Below are positions 36,061 to 44,178 of a DNA stretch of 64,000 nt, in pieces (positions within the stretch are counted from its first letter, which is position 1; each line of letters starts with the position of its first letter). The position numbers were made by a program, and so were the translations under genes. The notes beneath the pieces were generated by a model, which saw only the letters and a program-made list of their open reading frames with translations, was not told the DNA's origin and did no database searches. The stretch is from Paraburkholderia nodosa (lineage in GTDB: Bacteria > Pseudomonadota > Gammaproteobacteria > Burkholderiales > Burkholderiaceae): assembly GCF_001718195.1 (NCBI RefSeq), contig NZ_MCNV01000017.1, forward strand, positions 62,001-126,000, written 5' to 3'.

Positions 36061-36294
36061 TCACAGCGTGACCGTGCTTGCGTCGATCCAGCGCACGGCC
36101 CAGTCGCGCGCATGAGCGATGGCGGCCCCTTCGTCGGAAAAGCGCAATTCGGCAGGGAAAAATCGGTTGGCAACGAGTTCGCCGTCGCTCGAGCGCGAAA
36201 TCACCACATACGGCTGATACGTGCCGTCACCGGCACGCGCCGGTGCGCAATTCAGCAAATAGCCACGATGCGTAAATGCAGCGTCGAAGTGCAT
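36061..36294 (-). CDS. Small hypothetical protein
   Basis: 77 residues with no signal or membrane helix. It has a regular alpha/beta pattern: beta segments around YQPYVVISRS and LVANRFFP, then a helix GAAIAHARDWAVRWIDA. AGGGGCGG precedes the ATG by 9 bases; a GTG 9 bases upstream is an alternative. The W-A-V-R-W-I-D ending resembles short conserved Burkholderia proteins without known function. It stands alone. Confidence 0.6.
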   Translation of the reverse strand: MHFDAAFTHRGYLLNCAPARAGDGTYQPYVVISRSSDGELVANRFFPAELRFSDEGAAIAHARDWAVRWIDASTVTL

Positions 36295-36601
36295 GTGTGT
36301 CACCCGCCCCTGACTGCCTCGTCCATTTTATTTGGCGCGTGCATTCAGGATCGTGCGGCAAAGCCACAGCATGGGCCCTCGCCCGGCCCATTAATCGAAA
36401 GCGCGCCAACTCGTTGAAAGAGGATCATACTCCTGGGAAAAAGCCCAAACCAACGAAAAAAATGCAACATCGCTGGAGGCGTTCTCCTGGCGAACCGGCT
36501 TGCTTTTCACCCCGATTCAAGGGCGCGGCGCTGCAGCGGAACGGCGCTTGCGGAATGGCCTGCTGAACGCAGGCACCCAGATCTTCCAAGGAGGAAGCAT
36601 C
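36295..36601. other. Intergenic region, nothing recognised
   Basis: 307 bases between two divergent small genes. It is richer in A than its surroundings (runs of A near 36437-36462). I see no convincing palindrome or terminator. Confidence 0.4.
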
Positions 36602-37060
36602 ATGAATCGTCCCGACGACATGCAGAAACCGAATGCGGGAGATGTGAGCGCGTCGCCGTCGCGGCCGCGCAGCGCCGAACTCCATAACGACCGCACACAC
36701 GACAGTTCGGTCGACACGGACGGCAAGAACCGCGAGGCGGCGCGCCTGGCGGGCGAAGGCTGCATCGGCCCCGACGAAGTGACGACCAGCAATGCGACGC
36801 TCGTCAACAGCGTGGCCGAAGCGGATGACGGGCTGGCGGGTTTCGACAGCCGCAAGGGCGTGCACCGGCTGCCTATCGCGCTGGAGTCCGGCTACGAGGT
36901 CGTCGACCTCGGCATGAGCGCACCCGAAGAGCCCGAAGACGCCGAGTGGCAGCGCAACGCCGCGCGCGAAGAGGGCGTGCGCCGCAGCCCTGGACGGCTG
37001 CACTTCGCGCTGAACCACCTGCGGCCGACCCGCGTGATCGAGTTGCAGCGCAAGCCCTGA
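36602..37060 (+). CDS. Hydrophilic hypothetical protein
   Basis: 152 residues, highly polar and rich in Asp, Glu, Arg and Pro; the first 60 residues look disordered. A short ordered part follows (RLPIALESGYEVVDLGMSAPEEPED). No signal peptide, membrane helix or known domain was seen. AAGGAGGA lies 5-6 bases before the ATG, supporting translation. It lies upstream of the quorum-sensing locus but is separated from it by 435 bases, so no link is claimed. Confidence 0.65.
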   Translation: MNRPDDMQKPNAGDVSASPSRPRSAELHNDRTHDSSVDTDGKNREAARLAGEGCIGPDEVTTSNATLVNSVAEADDGLAGFDSRKGVHRLPIALESGYEVVDLGMSAPEEPEDAEWQRNAAREEGVRRSPGRLHFALNHLRPTRVIELQRKP

Positions 37061-37495
37061 ACAACGGTTCGCCGCTCACCATGCGGCGAATCGTTTGCGA
37101 TTATCCAGGCGAAATCGCAGCAATGGCGGATACAGACAGTATCCAGTCGAGTGCAATTAAAACTCGCAATGAAAAGCCTGAAAAATAATGAAAGCCGATA
37201 AATCGCCGGCATTATCCCGGCGCGCTGCGCGCTTTTGCCTTCGAAATGGCGTCCGGCTTTATTTCGGCTCCGCAATGCACTTTTTTCGTGCAGGCCCGCG
37301 CTTGTTCAGGAGACGCAGAATTCTCTCCGATGTCACCGAAATCTGACAGAAATGACCCCGGCAAAGCGGGAGGATTGCAGACGAGGTGGGATCGGATAGG
37401 AATTTAGTGATAAATTCTTACATCATAAGAAGCGAGGAGCGAGTGTCTGAGGCTTGCCCCGCGATCTCGCCCAGCGCTGATGGAGAGTGTTGAAC
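37061..37495. other. AT-rich region upstream of braR
   Basis: 435 bases without a gene, more AT-rich than the rest. It contains the dyad GAATTT-N6-AAATTC at 37400-37417, 79 bases upstream of the braR start, which may be an operator or part of the promoter. A 5-bp GCGCG/CGCGC hairpin followed by TTTT near 37215 is too weak to call a terminator. Confidence 0.45.
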
Positions 37496-38224
37496 GTGCC
37501 TCTACATTTTATTGAGCAGATGTCGCCCGTACTCGACGCGCCCGAAGAGGCAGCGTGGTTCGACGCGGTGGCGAAGCTCGCCAGCTCGTGGGGATTCAGC
37601 CAGCTCATGCTGGCTATCTTGCCGCGCCCGGGCATGAGGCTCGAGGATGCGTTCATCCGCACGAACTACTCGGCCGCCTGGCGGCAGACGTACAACGACC
37701 ACGGGATGGCCTACTTCGACCCGACCGTGTCGCACTGCACCACGCGCTCGGCGCCGCTCATCTGGTCGCCGGAGCTGTTCGCGACCGAACAGCAACAATC
37801 GATGTACGAGGAGGCCCGCTCGTACGGGCTGCGCGCAGGCATCACCCTGCCGATCCATGGCCCGCGCCAGGAAATCGGCATGCTCTGCTTCGTCAACGAC
37901 GCGAATCCCACGGACAAATTCTGGGACGACGTGAACCGCGCCTTGCCGAATCTCGTCCTGCTGCGCGACCTCGTGCTGGACACGAGCCAGCGGCATCTGA
38001 ACGACCATGTCCAGTCGCTGATTCCCAAGCTCACGCCACGGGAAAAGGAATGCCTCAAGTGGACTGCGCTAGGCAAGTCCACTTGGGAAATTTCTCACAT
38101 CCTGAATTGCTCTGAGGCCGTCGTGAACTTCCACATGAAGAACATTCGCGGGAAGTTCGGCGTGAACTCACGGCGAGCGGCAGCCGTGATTGCAACCCAG
38201 ATGGGTCTTATTGACCCGGGCTAA
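37496..38224 (+). CDS. braR: LuxR-family acyl-homoserine lactone receptor (BraR type)
   Basis: 242 residues. The autoinducer domain carries the invariant set: Trp62 and Tyr66 (AWRQTY), Asp75-Pro76 (YFDPTV), Trp90 (LIWSP) and a Gly in RAGITLPIHG. The C-terminal LuxR helix-turn-helix (LTPREKECLKWTALGKSTWEISHILNCSE) has the conserved Glu, Leu and Gly. It binds an AHL and activates the luxI gene beyond rsaL. The GTG used here lies 8 bases after GGAGAG; a GTG at 37487 overlaps that site and is less likely. The last 17 bases overlap the end of rsaL on the other strand. Confidence 0.93.
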   Translation: MPLHFIEQMSPVLDAPEEAAWFDAVAKLASSWGFSQLMLAILPRPGMRLEDAFIRTNYSAAWRQTYNDHGMAYFDPTVSHCTTRSAPLIWSPELFATEQQQSMYEEARSYGLRAGITLPIHGPRQEIGMLCFVNDANPTDKFWDDVNRALPNLVLLRDLVLDTSQRHLNDHVQSLIPKLTPREKECLKWTALGKSTWEISHILNCSEAVVNFHMKNIRGKFGVNSRRAAAVIATQMGLIDPG

Positions 38225-38522
38225 GCACCATCGGTGCTTCGCCGCGCAGCACGCGCTCGGCACGGCCAAGGTCGCCGTCCGAAATCGTCTTGTTGAAATA
38301 CAGCCCGAGCAGGATCGACACCGGCGGCGGAATCTCCGCGCCCGACTCGAACCGGCTGCCGCGCGACTGCGTCACGCCGAAGCGCGCCCAGAAGCGGCGC
38401 TGGCTCTCTTTCTTCTTCTTCCGATACGCAATGATCAGGACGCGGTCGACGACCGAGGACAGATCCCCCGGGGACGACATGGTATTCGCACCCGAGTGCC
38501 ATTGATTGCCCATAAGTTCCAT
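38208..38522 (-). CDS. rsaL: RsaL-like repressor of AHL synthesis
   Basis: 104 residues, lying antisense between the luxR and luxI genes, as rsaL does in Pseudomonas and Burkholderia quorum-sensing loci. The core VVDRVLIIAYRKKKKESQRRFWARFGVTQSRGSRFESGAEIPPPVSILLGLYF is a helix-turn-helix of the RsaL/lambda-repressor-like type. RsaL blocks luxI transcription and so limits AHL levels. Met4 (MGNQW) and Met15 (MSSPGD) are other possible starts; a GAGAG precedes the one used. The gene ends inside braR (17-base antisense overlap). Confidence 0.9.
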   Translation of the reverse strand: MELMGNQWHSGANTMSSPGDLSSVVDRVLIIAYRKKKKESQRRFWARFGVTQSRGSRFESGAEIPPPVSILLGLYFNKTISDGDLGRAERVLRGEAPMVLSPGQ

Positions 38523-38602
38523 GATGACTCTCGCTGTCAGATATGCCTGATGAGTGACTGCCGCGGAAGTGATTCTCCTTAAGAGGCCCTATCTGCGCAC
38601 CT

Positions 38603-38618
38603 ACCTATCTAGATAGGT
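38603..38618. promoter_or_regulatory. lux box upstream of braI
   Basis: ACCTATCTAGATAGGT is a perfect 16-bp palindrome, 72 bases before the braI ATG and 80 bases upstream of the rsaL start. Size, symmetry (ACCT...AGGT) and place fit a LuxR-type operator; it could serve both divergent promoters. Confidence 0.9.
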
Positions 38619-38627
38619 GTTTTTTTA

Positions 38628-38642
38628 TATTCATAACGCATA
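38628..38642. promoter_or_regulatory. Candidate RsaL operator
   Basis: TATTCATAACGCATA agrees with the known Pseudomonas RsaL site (TATGnAAnTTnCATA) at 8 of 12 defined positions and sits 10 bp beyond the lux box toward braI, where RsaL would cover the -10 region. Match quality is moderate. Confidence 0.35.
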
Positions 38643-38690
38643 GCTTTCGAACCGTACTGCCGCGCCTCCACACAAATCGGGAGAGTTGTC

Positions 38691-39281
38691 ATGCAAGCTG
38701 CGATACGGATCGGACTGAGACAGGACTTCGACAACGAGGACATCAACGAGATGTACCGGCTGCGCGCGCGCGTGTTCCGCGACCGCCTCGGCTGGGACAT
38801 TCCCACCATCGCGGGGATGGAAATCGACGGCTACGACGCGCTCGGGCCCCATTACATGCTGATCCAGGACGGCGCGGGCCACGTGCGCGGCTGCTGGCGC
38901 CTGATGCCCACCGAAGGCCCCAACATGCTGCGCGACACGTTCCCGCAACTGCTGCAGGGCAAAGCTGCGCCTACGTCGCGCAACATCTGGGAACTGAGCC
39001 GCTTCGCCATCGAATCCGGCAACGACCAGGCGTTCGGCTTCGCCGACGTGACCATGAGCGCAATGCGCGCGGTCGTCTCGTTCGCCGACCGGGCGGGCAT
39101 CAACAGCTATGTGACGGTGACCACCACGCCGATGGAGCGCCTGCTGCGCCGCACGGGCATCGAGCTGACGCGGCTTGGCGCGCCGATGCGCATCGGCGTG
39201 GAGAACGCCGTCGCGCTCGAAATCGCGATGAGCGAGCAAACGCACCACGCGCTATTCGGGGCAATGGCCCACGCCGCCTGA
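38691..39281 (+). CDS. braI: Acyl-homoserine lactone synthase (BraI type)
   Basis: 196 residues. All LuxI landmarks are present: Arg25, Phe29 and Trp35 (RARVFRDRLGW), Asp46 and Asp49 (EIDGYD), Arg70 (GCWRLMPT), Phe84 (DTFPQL) and Glu101/Arg104 (WELSRFAIES). It joins an acyl group from acyl-ACP to S-adenosylmethionine to make an AHL; chain length cannot be read safely, though BraI proteins make 3-oxo-C14 types. GGGAGAG precedes the ATG. A terminator follows 29 bases after the stop. Confidence 0.95.
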   Translation: MQAAIRIGLRQDFDNEDINEMYRLRARVFRDRLGWDIPTIAGMEIDGYDALGPHYMLIQDGAGHVRGCWRLMPTEGPNMLRDTFPQLLQGKAAPTSRNIWELSRFAIESGNDQAFGFADVTMSAMRAVVSFADRAGINSYVTVTTTPMERLLRRTGIELTRLGAPMRIGVENAVALEIAMSEQTHHALFGAMAHAA

Positions 39282-39310
39282 GGGCGACGCCGCGCAGGGA
39301 CAAATACGCG

Positions 39311-39361
39311 CTGGCTGGGCGCCGCGGCCTTTCTCGCTCAGCCAGGCATACTGTTGTTTTT
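39311..39361 (+). terminator. Probable terminator of braI
   Basis: An 11-bp stem (CTGGCTGGGCG and CGCTCAGCCAG, with one G-U pair) and a 13-base loop is followed after 10 bases by GTTTTT. The distance to the T-tract is longer than ideal. Confidence 0.65.
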
Positions 39362-39417
39362 GTCAGACAAATATTACCGAAACCGCGCCGACGGCCTACA
39401 CCCGAACGCTGCGCGCC

Positions 39418-41097
39418 CTAATCGGCCTTGACCTCGTCGGCGGGCGCCTCCGCGCTTTTCTGCGCCGCCGACGCGCTGCGGCTGAAGCGGATGTGGGAAA
39501 TCCGACCCACGCACAGGGCCGCCGCGAGCGCCGCGCAGCCCGTCAGGCCGATCCCCAGATGGATCGCATCTACCAGTACGTGGCGCACCGCATCGATCAG
39601 CGCCGCGCCGTCGAGCCCCGCCGCCTTCATCTGCGCGACGAGACCCTCGCGCAGCGACGGGTCGATCAGCACGCGTGGATCGGCGAGGTGGGGTTGCCAG
39701 CGCTGCTGCAGCGGCGCGCCGATCACCGCCAGCGCGTCCCCCACCCCGGCCGCATAGCGATGGCTGACGATGGTCGCGACGACGCTGGTGCCGAGCATGC
39801 CGCCCACCATGCGCGTGGATTGCAACAAGGCAGTCGTGATGCCGAAACGCTCCCGCCCGGCGATCTCCTGGCCGAAGATATTCAGGTTGTTCAGGATGAA
39901 GCCGAGCCCGATGCCCACCGCCGACATCGCCAGTTCGAGCCAGAGGTGCGCCGTGTGGCGGGACGCGAAGGCAAGACCGGCGGAAGCCGCGACCAGCAGG
40001 CTGAAGCCGACCGTGAGAATCGTCGTGGGCTTGCGCAGCCGGATCACGATGCGCGTGTTGATGAGGCTGCCTAGCGCGATACAGGCGGCGATCGGCGTGG
40101 CGAGCAGGCCCGCCTCCTGGGGCGACAGCCCGAAGCCGCCCTGTAGCAGGAGCGGCGCGAAAAAGATCAGCGAGAACATCACGAAGCCCGAAAGCGTCGA
40201 GAGTGTAAACAGGGTGACGAGCTGCGGGTCGCGAAACAGGTCGAGCGGGATGATCGGGTGCGTCGCGCGGCGCTCGCAGGCCTGCAGCGCCGCCGCGCCG
40301 GCGAGGACCGCCAGCGCGAGCGCGCCGTTGCCGGGCGTCAGGCCGCTTTTGGGCACCGCCTCGATCAGGGTCTGGAAACCGCCCAGCACCAGCGCGACGA
40401 GCGCGGCGCCCGTCCAGTCGATGCGCACCTCGCCGGTACGCGCCGGCTGATAGCGCGGCAGATGCGCCCAGATGAAATAGAGCGCCAGCGCGCCGACCGG
40501 CAGATTGACGAGAAAGGTCGAGCGCCAGCCAAAGTGCTCGCTGAGCCAGCCGCCCAGTGAAGGCCCCGCTGCCGTGCCGATGCCGTAGGCGGCCGCCATC
40601 ACGACCTGCCAGCGTACCCGGGCGCGCGGGTCGGGAAAGAGATCGGGAATCGAGGCGAACGCCGTGCCCACCATCATCCCGCCTCCAACGCCTTGCAGCG
40701 CACGCGCCGCCGCCAGAAAACGCATGTCGGTCGCGAGCCCGCACAGCACGGAGGCCACCGTAAATACGATCACCGCGGCGATCACGAAGCGCTTGCGGCC
40801 AAAGTAGTCGCCGAGCCGGCCGAACACGGGCACCGTCACGACCGAGGCCAGCAGGTAGGCGCTCGCGATCCACGCGTAGAACTCGAAACCGTGCAGTTCG
40901 GCGACGATCGAGGGCAAAGCGGTGCTGACGACGGTTTGATCGAGTGCGACGAGCATGTTGACGAGGCCGATGCCGAGCATGGCCAGCAGCGCGTCGCGAA
41001 ACGGCAGGTTAGCGGAGGAAGGTTTCACGGGAGGGGAAGAGACTGCGCGGAGCGAAAAAGAGGCAACAATAGCGGGATGCCGGTGCGCGTGCAACAT
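39418..41097 (-). CDS. DHA2-family MFS multidrug transporter (EmrB/QacA type)
   Basis: 559 residues with about 14 helices. Family motifs are MLVALDQTVVSTALPSIVAELHG (helix 1, motif D1), GRLGDYFGRKR (motif A) and GIGTAAGPSLGGWLSEHFGWRSTFLVNLPVG (motif C). It would export drugs or metabolites by proton exchange. No adaptor gene accompanies it. The start is uncertain: no candidate has a good ribosome site; the one given adds about 35 polar residues before helix 1, and a GTG at 41027 would also work. It ends downstream of braI, on the opposite strand, just beyond a terminator. Confidence 0.85.
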   Translation of the reverse strand: MLHAHRHPAIVASFSLRAVSSPPVKPSSANLPFRDALLAMLGIGLVNMLVALDQTVVSTALPSIVAELHGFEFYAWIASAYLLASVVTVPVFGRLGDYFGRKRFVIAAVIVFTVASVLCGLATDMRFLAAARALQGVGGGMMVGTAFASIPDLFPDPRARVRWQVVMAAAYGIGTAAGPSLGGWLSEHFGWRSTFLVNLPVGALALYFIWAHLPRYQPARTGEVRIDWTGAALVALVLGGFQTLIEAVPKSGLTPGNGALALAVLAGAAALQACERRATHPIIPLDLFRDPQLVTLFTLSTLSGFVMFSLIFFAPLLLQGGFGLSPQEAGLLATPIAACIALGSLINTRIVIRLRKPTTILTVGFSLLVAASAGLAFASRHTAHLWLELAMSAVGIGLGFILNNLNIFGQEIAGRERFGITTALLQSTRMVGGMLGTSVVATIVSHRYAAGVGDALAVIGAPLQQRWQPHLADPRVLIDPSLREGLVAQMKAAGLDGAALIDAVRHVLVDAIHLGIGLTGCAALAAALCVGRISHIRFSRSASAAQKSAEAPADEVKAD

Positions 41098-41315
41098 AAC
41101 GGCATAGCAAACGAAAACCTGGCGGCGCTGCGGTATTCCGACGCAAGGCACTTGATCTTCCTTCCAGTACCTTCCACATTTCATACAGTCCGACTGCGTT
41201 TTTACTTGCGATCCATTAAGCTTCTCGCCAGTTACGACACAACACGCCGCGCCCGCCTCCTCACAGCTTCGCCCGAGGCCGCGCGATTCTCGATCCCACT
41301 CAAAGAGGAGGTCTT

Positions 41316-41777
41316 ATGTACAAACGCATCCTTGTCGCCGTCGACGGCAGCGCCACGTCGCGCCGCGCCTTCGAAGCCGCGCTCGACCTGGCGAAGGCGA
41401 TGGGCGCGACCCTGCAGCCGTACTACGTGATCGAGAACACGCCGATGTATTTCGACGCGCCCGGCTACGACCCGTCGATCCTGCGCAACCAGATGATTGC
41501 GCAGGGCAACGAACTCGCGGAAGAAATGGACAAGGCGATGGGCGAGCTTGGCGTGCAAGGCGCCATGGTCACGGGCGAAGCGTCCTCGCTCGACGACGTG
41601 CCGACGCTCGTGCTCAGCGCCGCGAAGACCGCGGGCGCCGACCTGATCGTGATGGGCACGCACGGCCGCCGGGGCTTCCAGCGCCTCATCCTCGGCAGCG
41701 TTGCCGAACGCTGCGTGCGGCAATCCACGCTGCCTGTCCTGCTCATCCCCTCGGCCGCCGGAAATGCCGGCGAGTAG
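41316..41777 (+). CDS. Universal stress protein, UspA family
   Basis: 153 residues, one Usp domain. ILVAVDGSATSRRAFEAALDLAKAMGA starts the fold and the ATP-loop motif is intact as GTHGRRGFQRLILGSVAERCVRQSTLPVLLI (G-x2-G-x9-G-S pattern). The protein is likely an ATP-binding stress factor. AAAGAGGAGG lies before the ATG. A GC-rich inverted repeat at 41818-41848 follows. The next gene codes for an FNR-like regulator; Usp proteins are often under FNR-type control in this group. Confidence 0.92.
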   Translation: MYKRILVAVDGSATSRRAFEAALDLAKAMGATLQPYYVIENTPMYFDAPGYDPSILRNQMIAQGNELAEEMDKAMGELGVQGAMVTGEASSLDDVPTLVLSAAKTAGADLIVMGTHGRRGFQRLILGSVAERCVRQSTLPVLLIPSAAGNAGE

Positions 41778-41962
41778 TCGCGTCGAGCGCACGCGGTTTT
41801 GCGTGTTATCGAAAAGTCGCTTGCGCGCCGTCAGACGCCGCGCGAGCGGCTTCTGACAAGCCTCAAAACGATTCATCTTAAATGCGCGTCGCTTTGCCAC
41901 TAATCTGAGATTCGACCCCGGTAGACAATGCCTGGACAGAAATCAAAGGAGCATTGTCCACG

Positions 41963-42715
41963 ATGAACCATACTGTCGCTTCTCAAACCACCGTGCGCCG
42001 CAGCAATCGCGCGCCGCTAACGGCGCCGCGCACGTCAACGCGCTGTTCGGTTTGCGCCATGCGGCACCTGTGCATGCCCCAGGGCCTCACGCTCGACGAC
42101 CTGCCAAAGCTCGAAGCCTTGATCTGCTCCGCGCGCAGCGTGCGGCGCGGCGAAGCCCTGTATCGCGCCGGCGACGCATTCGACACCCTCTATGTCGCGC
42201 GCTCCGGCTCGCTCAAAACGGTCATGGCACACCGCGACGGCCGCGAGCAGGTCACCGGCCTGCGTCTGGCCGGCGACCCGCTCGGCCTCGACGGCATCAG
42301 CACCGGCTTCCACACCTGCAGCGCCGTGGCGCTCGAAGACAGCTCGGTCTGCCTCATCCCCTACTCGGCCCTCAAGCATTTGTGCCGCGAAACCGGCGCC
42401 ATGCAAGACCGGCTGCACCGCCTCATGAGCGAGCAGCTCATTCGCGAATCGTCGCAAATGATGGTACTCGGCTCGCTCTCCGCCGACGAACGCGTCGCCG
42501 CGTTCCTGCTGGACGTTTCCGAACGCAACGGCCAGCGCGGCTATTCGCATGCGGAGTTCAACCTGCGCATGACCCGCGAGGACATGGGAAGCTATCTCGG
42601 CATGACGCTCGAAACCGTGAGCCGCACCCTGTCGAGATTTCAAAAGCGCGGCCTGATCGACGCACAGGGCAAGCTGATCCGTATCATCGATATCGAAGGT
42701 CTGCGGCATCTGTAA
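41963..42715 (+). CDS. FNR-type oxygen-sensing transcriptional regulator
   Basis: 250 residues, CRP/FNR family. Cys28, Cys31 and Cys37 (RCSVCAMRHLC, C-x2-C-x5-C) and Cys130 (SSVCLIP) match the four [4Fe-4S] ligands of Escherichia coli FNR with identical spacing. The recognition helix ETVSRTLSRFQ has the E-x2-S-R set that reads TTGAT-N4-ATCAA sites. So this looks like a true oxygen sensor. The ATG lies 11 bases after AAAGGAG; a TTG three codons upstream would sit too close to it. An 8-bp hairpin follows the stop. Confidence 0.92.
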   Translation: MNHTVASQTTVRRSNRAPLTAPRTSTRCSVCAMRHLCMPQGLTLDDLPKLEALICSARSVRRGEALYRAGDAFDTLYVARSGSLKTVMAHRDGREQVTGLRLAGDPLGLDGISTGFHTCSAVALEDSSVCLIPYSALKHLCRETGAMQDRLHRLMSEQLIRESSQMMVLGSLSADERVAAFLLDVSERNGQRGYSHAEFNLRMTREDMGSYLGMTLETVSRTLSRFQKRGLIDAQGKLIRIIDIEGLRHL

Positions 42716-42726
42716 TTCGCGGCAAA

Positions 42727-42751
42727 CCCCGGGCGGCCGGCCAGCCCGGGG
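42727..42751 (+). terminator. GC hairpin after the FNR-type gene
   Basis: A perfect 8-bp stem (CCCCGGGC and GCCCGGGG) with a 9-base loop starts 11 bases after the stop. No T-tract follows, so it may attenuate rather than end transcription into the next gene. Confidence 0.5.
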
Positions 42752-42786
42752 CGCCCGCGCCGCCCCTCGTTGGCGCGGCAACGCCG

Positions 42787-42803
42787 TTGGCACAACTCCT
42801 GCG
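42787..42803 (+). promoter_or_regulatory. Candidate sigma-54 promoter
   Basis: TTGGCACAACTCCTGCG keeps the invariant GG-N10-GC spacing and the TGGCAC half of the -24 element; the -12 half is CTGC instead of TTGC. It lies 47 bases before the start of the EgtB-like gene. No enhancer-binding protein gene is nearby. Confidence 0.45.
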
Positions 42804-42849
42804 CAGGGTTAAAGTTTCGTACTACGCCCACGCAAGGAGAATCGCCGAA

Positions 42850-44127
42850 ATGCATCTCCCGCAATCCCCCACGCTCGCAGCCCGTCTGGAAGCGGCGCGC
42901 AGCGCCAGCGACGCGCTCTTCAACGTCGTCAAGCCCGAGTTTCTGTACGAGCGGCCCATTCGGGAGCGGCACCGTATCGTCTTCTATATCGGCCATCTGG
43001 AAGCATTTGACCGTAACCTCTTCGACAAGCGCCTGTTCGACCTGCCCTCCGTCGATGCGCGCCTCGACCAGCTGTTCGCGTTCGGCATCGATCCTGTCGA
43101 TGGCGGCCTGCCGACCGACGTGCGCGCCGATTGGCCCGACCTCGCCGAAGTCCTGGCCTACGGACGCGATGCACGCAAGCGCATCGACGCGCAGCTCTCG
43201 ACGCTCGACCTGCCGCCCGATGCCTCGAATCACGACACGCCAGGCCGGTTGCTGAACGTCGCAATCGAACATCGACTCATGCACGTCGAAACGCTCGCCT
43301 ACATGCTCCACCAGCTGCCGTTCGAGCAAAAGCAGGCGCCCGCCGCTACGGGCGCGCGCACCGACCCGCTCCGTACGGTCAAGGCCGGAACAGTGCAGGT
43401 GCCCGCGGGCCGCACCGAACTCGGCATGACCGCCGAGCGCGGCCTGTTCGGCTGGGACAACGAGTTCGGCGAGCAGCAGGTCGACGTGCCGGCCTTCGAG
43501 ATCGACCGCTACATGGTGACGAACGGCGCATTTCTCGAATTCATCGAGGACGGCGGCTACGACACGCGCGAACTCTGGAACGACAAAGACTGGGCCTGGA
43601 AGGAAAGCGCACGCGTGGCGCACCCCGTGTTCTGGTCGCGCGGCGCCGAAGGCTGGACACTGCGCACGATGTTCGAAGACATCGCATTGCCGCTTGCCTG
43701 GCCCGTGTATGTGAGCCACGCCGAAGCCAGCGCCTTTGCGCGCTGGCGCGGCATGGCGCTGCCGAGCGAGGCACAGTGGCAGCGCGCGGCGCACGGCGCG
43801 CTGCCCGGTCGCAGCGACAACTTCGATTTCCGCGACTGGAACCCGGTGGCCGTCGACACCACGCCGGACAGCGCCAGCACGTGGGGCGTGGAAGGCCTGT
43901 ACGGCAATGGCTGGGAATGGACCTCCACGCTCTTCGGTCCGCTGCCGGGCTTCAAGGCGTTCCCGTTCTATGAAGGGTATTCGGCAAACTTCTTCGACGG
44001 TCAGCACTACACAATGAAAGGCGGCTCGCCGCGCACGGCCCAGTGCATGTTGCGGCCGACGTTCCGCAACTGGTTTCAGCCGCGTTATCAGTATGTTTAT
44101 GCGGGTTTTCGTTGCGTGGGCAACTGA
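42850..44127 (+). CDS. EgtB-like non-heme iron sulfoxide synthase (DinB_2 plus FGE-sulfatase domains)
   Basis: 425 residues. The N-terminal DinB-like part holds His49 (YIGHLEAFD) and His141/His145 with Glu147 (EHRLMHVET), the H-x3-H-x-E iron motif of EgtB. The C-terminal half is an FGE-sulfatase/SUMF1 fold (VPAGRTELG, FEIDRYMVTNGAFLEFIEDGGY, LPSEAQWQRAA, GNGWEWTSTLFGPLPGF, MKGGSPRTA). EgtB joins a cysteine thiol to trimethylhistidine in ergothioneine synthesis; ovothiol synthase is related. No methyltransferase (EgtD) gene is adjacent, so the substrate is open. AAGGAGA lies 9 bases before the ATG. Confidence 0.82.
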   Translation: MHLPQSPTLAARLEAARSASDALFNVVKPEFLYERPIRERHRIVFYIGHLEAFDRNLFDKRLFDLPSVDARLDQLFAFGIDPVDGGLPTDVRADWPDLAEVLAYGRDARKRIDAQLSTLDLPPDASNHDTPGRLLNVAIEHRLMHVETLAYMLHQLPFEQKQAPAATGARTDPLRTVKAGTVQVPAGRTELGMTAERGLFGWDNEFGEQQVDVPAFEIDRYMVTNGAFLEFIEDGGYDTRELWNDKDWAWKESARVAHPVFWSRGAEGWTLRTMFEDIALPLAWPVYVSHAEASAFARWRGMALPSEAQWQRAAHGALPGRSDNFDFRDWNPVAVDTTPDSASTWGVEGLYGNGWEWTSTLFGPLPGFKAFPFYEGYSANFFDGQHYTMKGGSPRTAQCMLRPTFRNWFQPRYQYVYAGFRCVGN

Positions 44128-44178
44128 TTCGCCAATCGAACACGCGGCAGAACGCGATCGGCAAGCTACCGGACGCAG

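Noticed and set aside
41098..41315. FNR box before the UspA gene
   Set aside because: A TTGAT half-site at about 41152 lacks the ATCAA partner at the right distance.
42052..42849. Fusion of the FNR-type gene region with the EgtB-like gene as one 691-residue protein
   Set aside because: The first 266 codons are an out-of-frame reading of the regulator gene; the EgtB-like gene has its own ribosome site and start.
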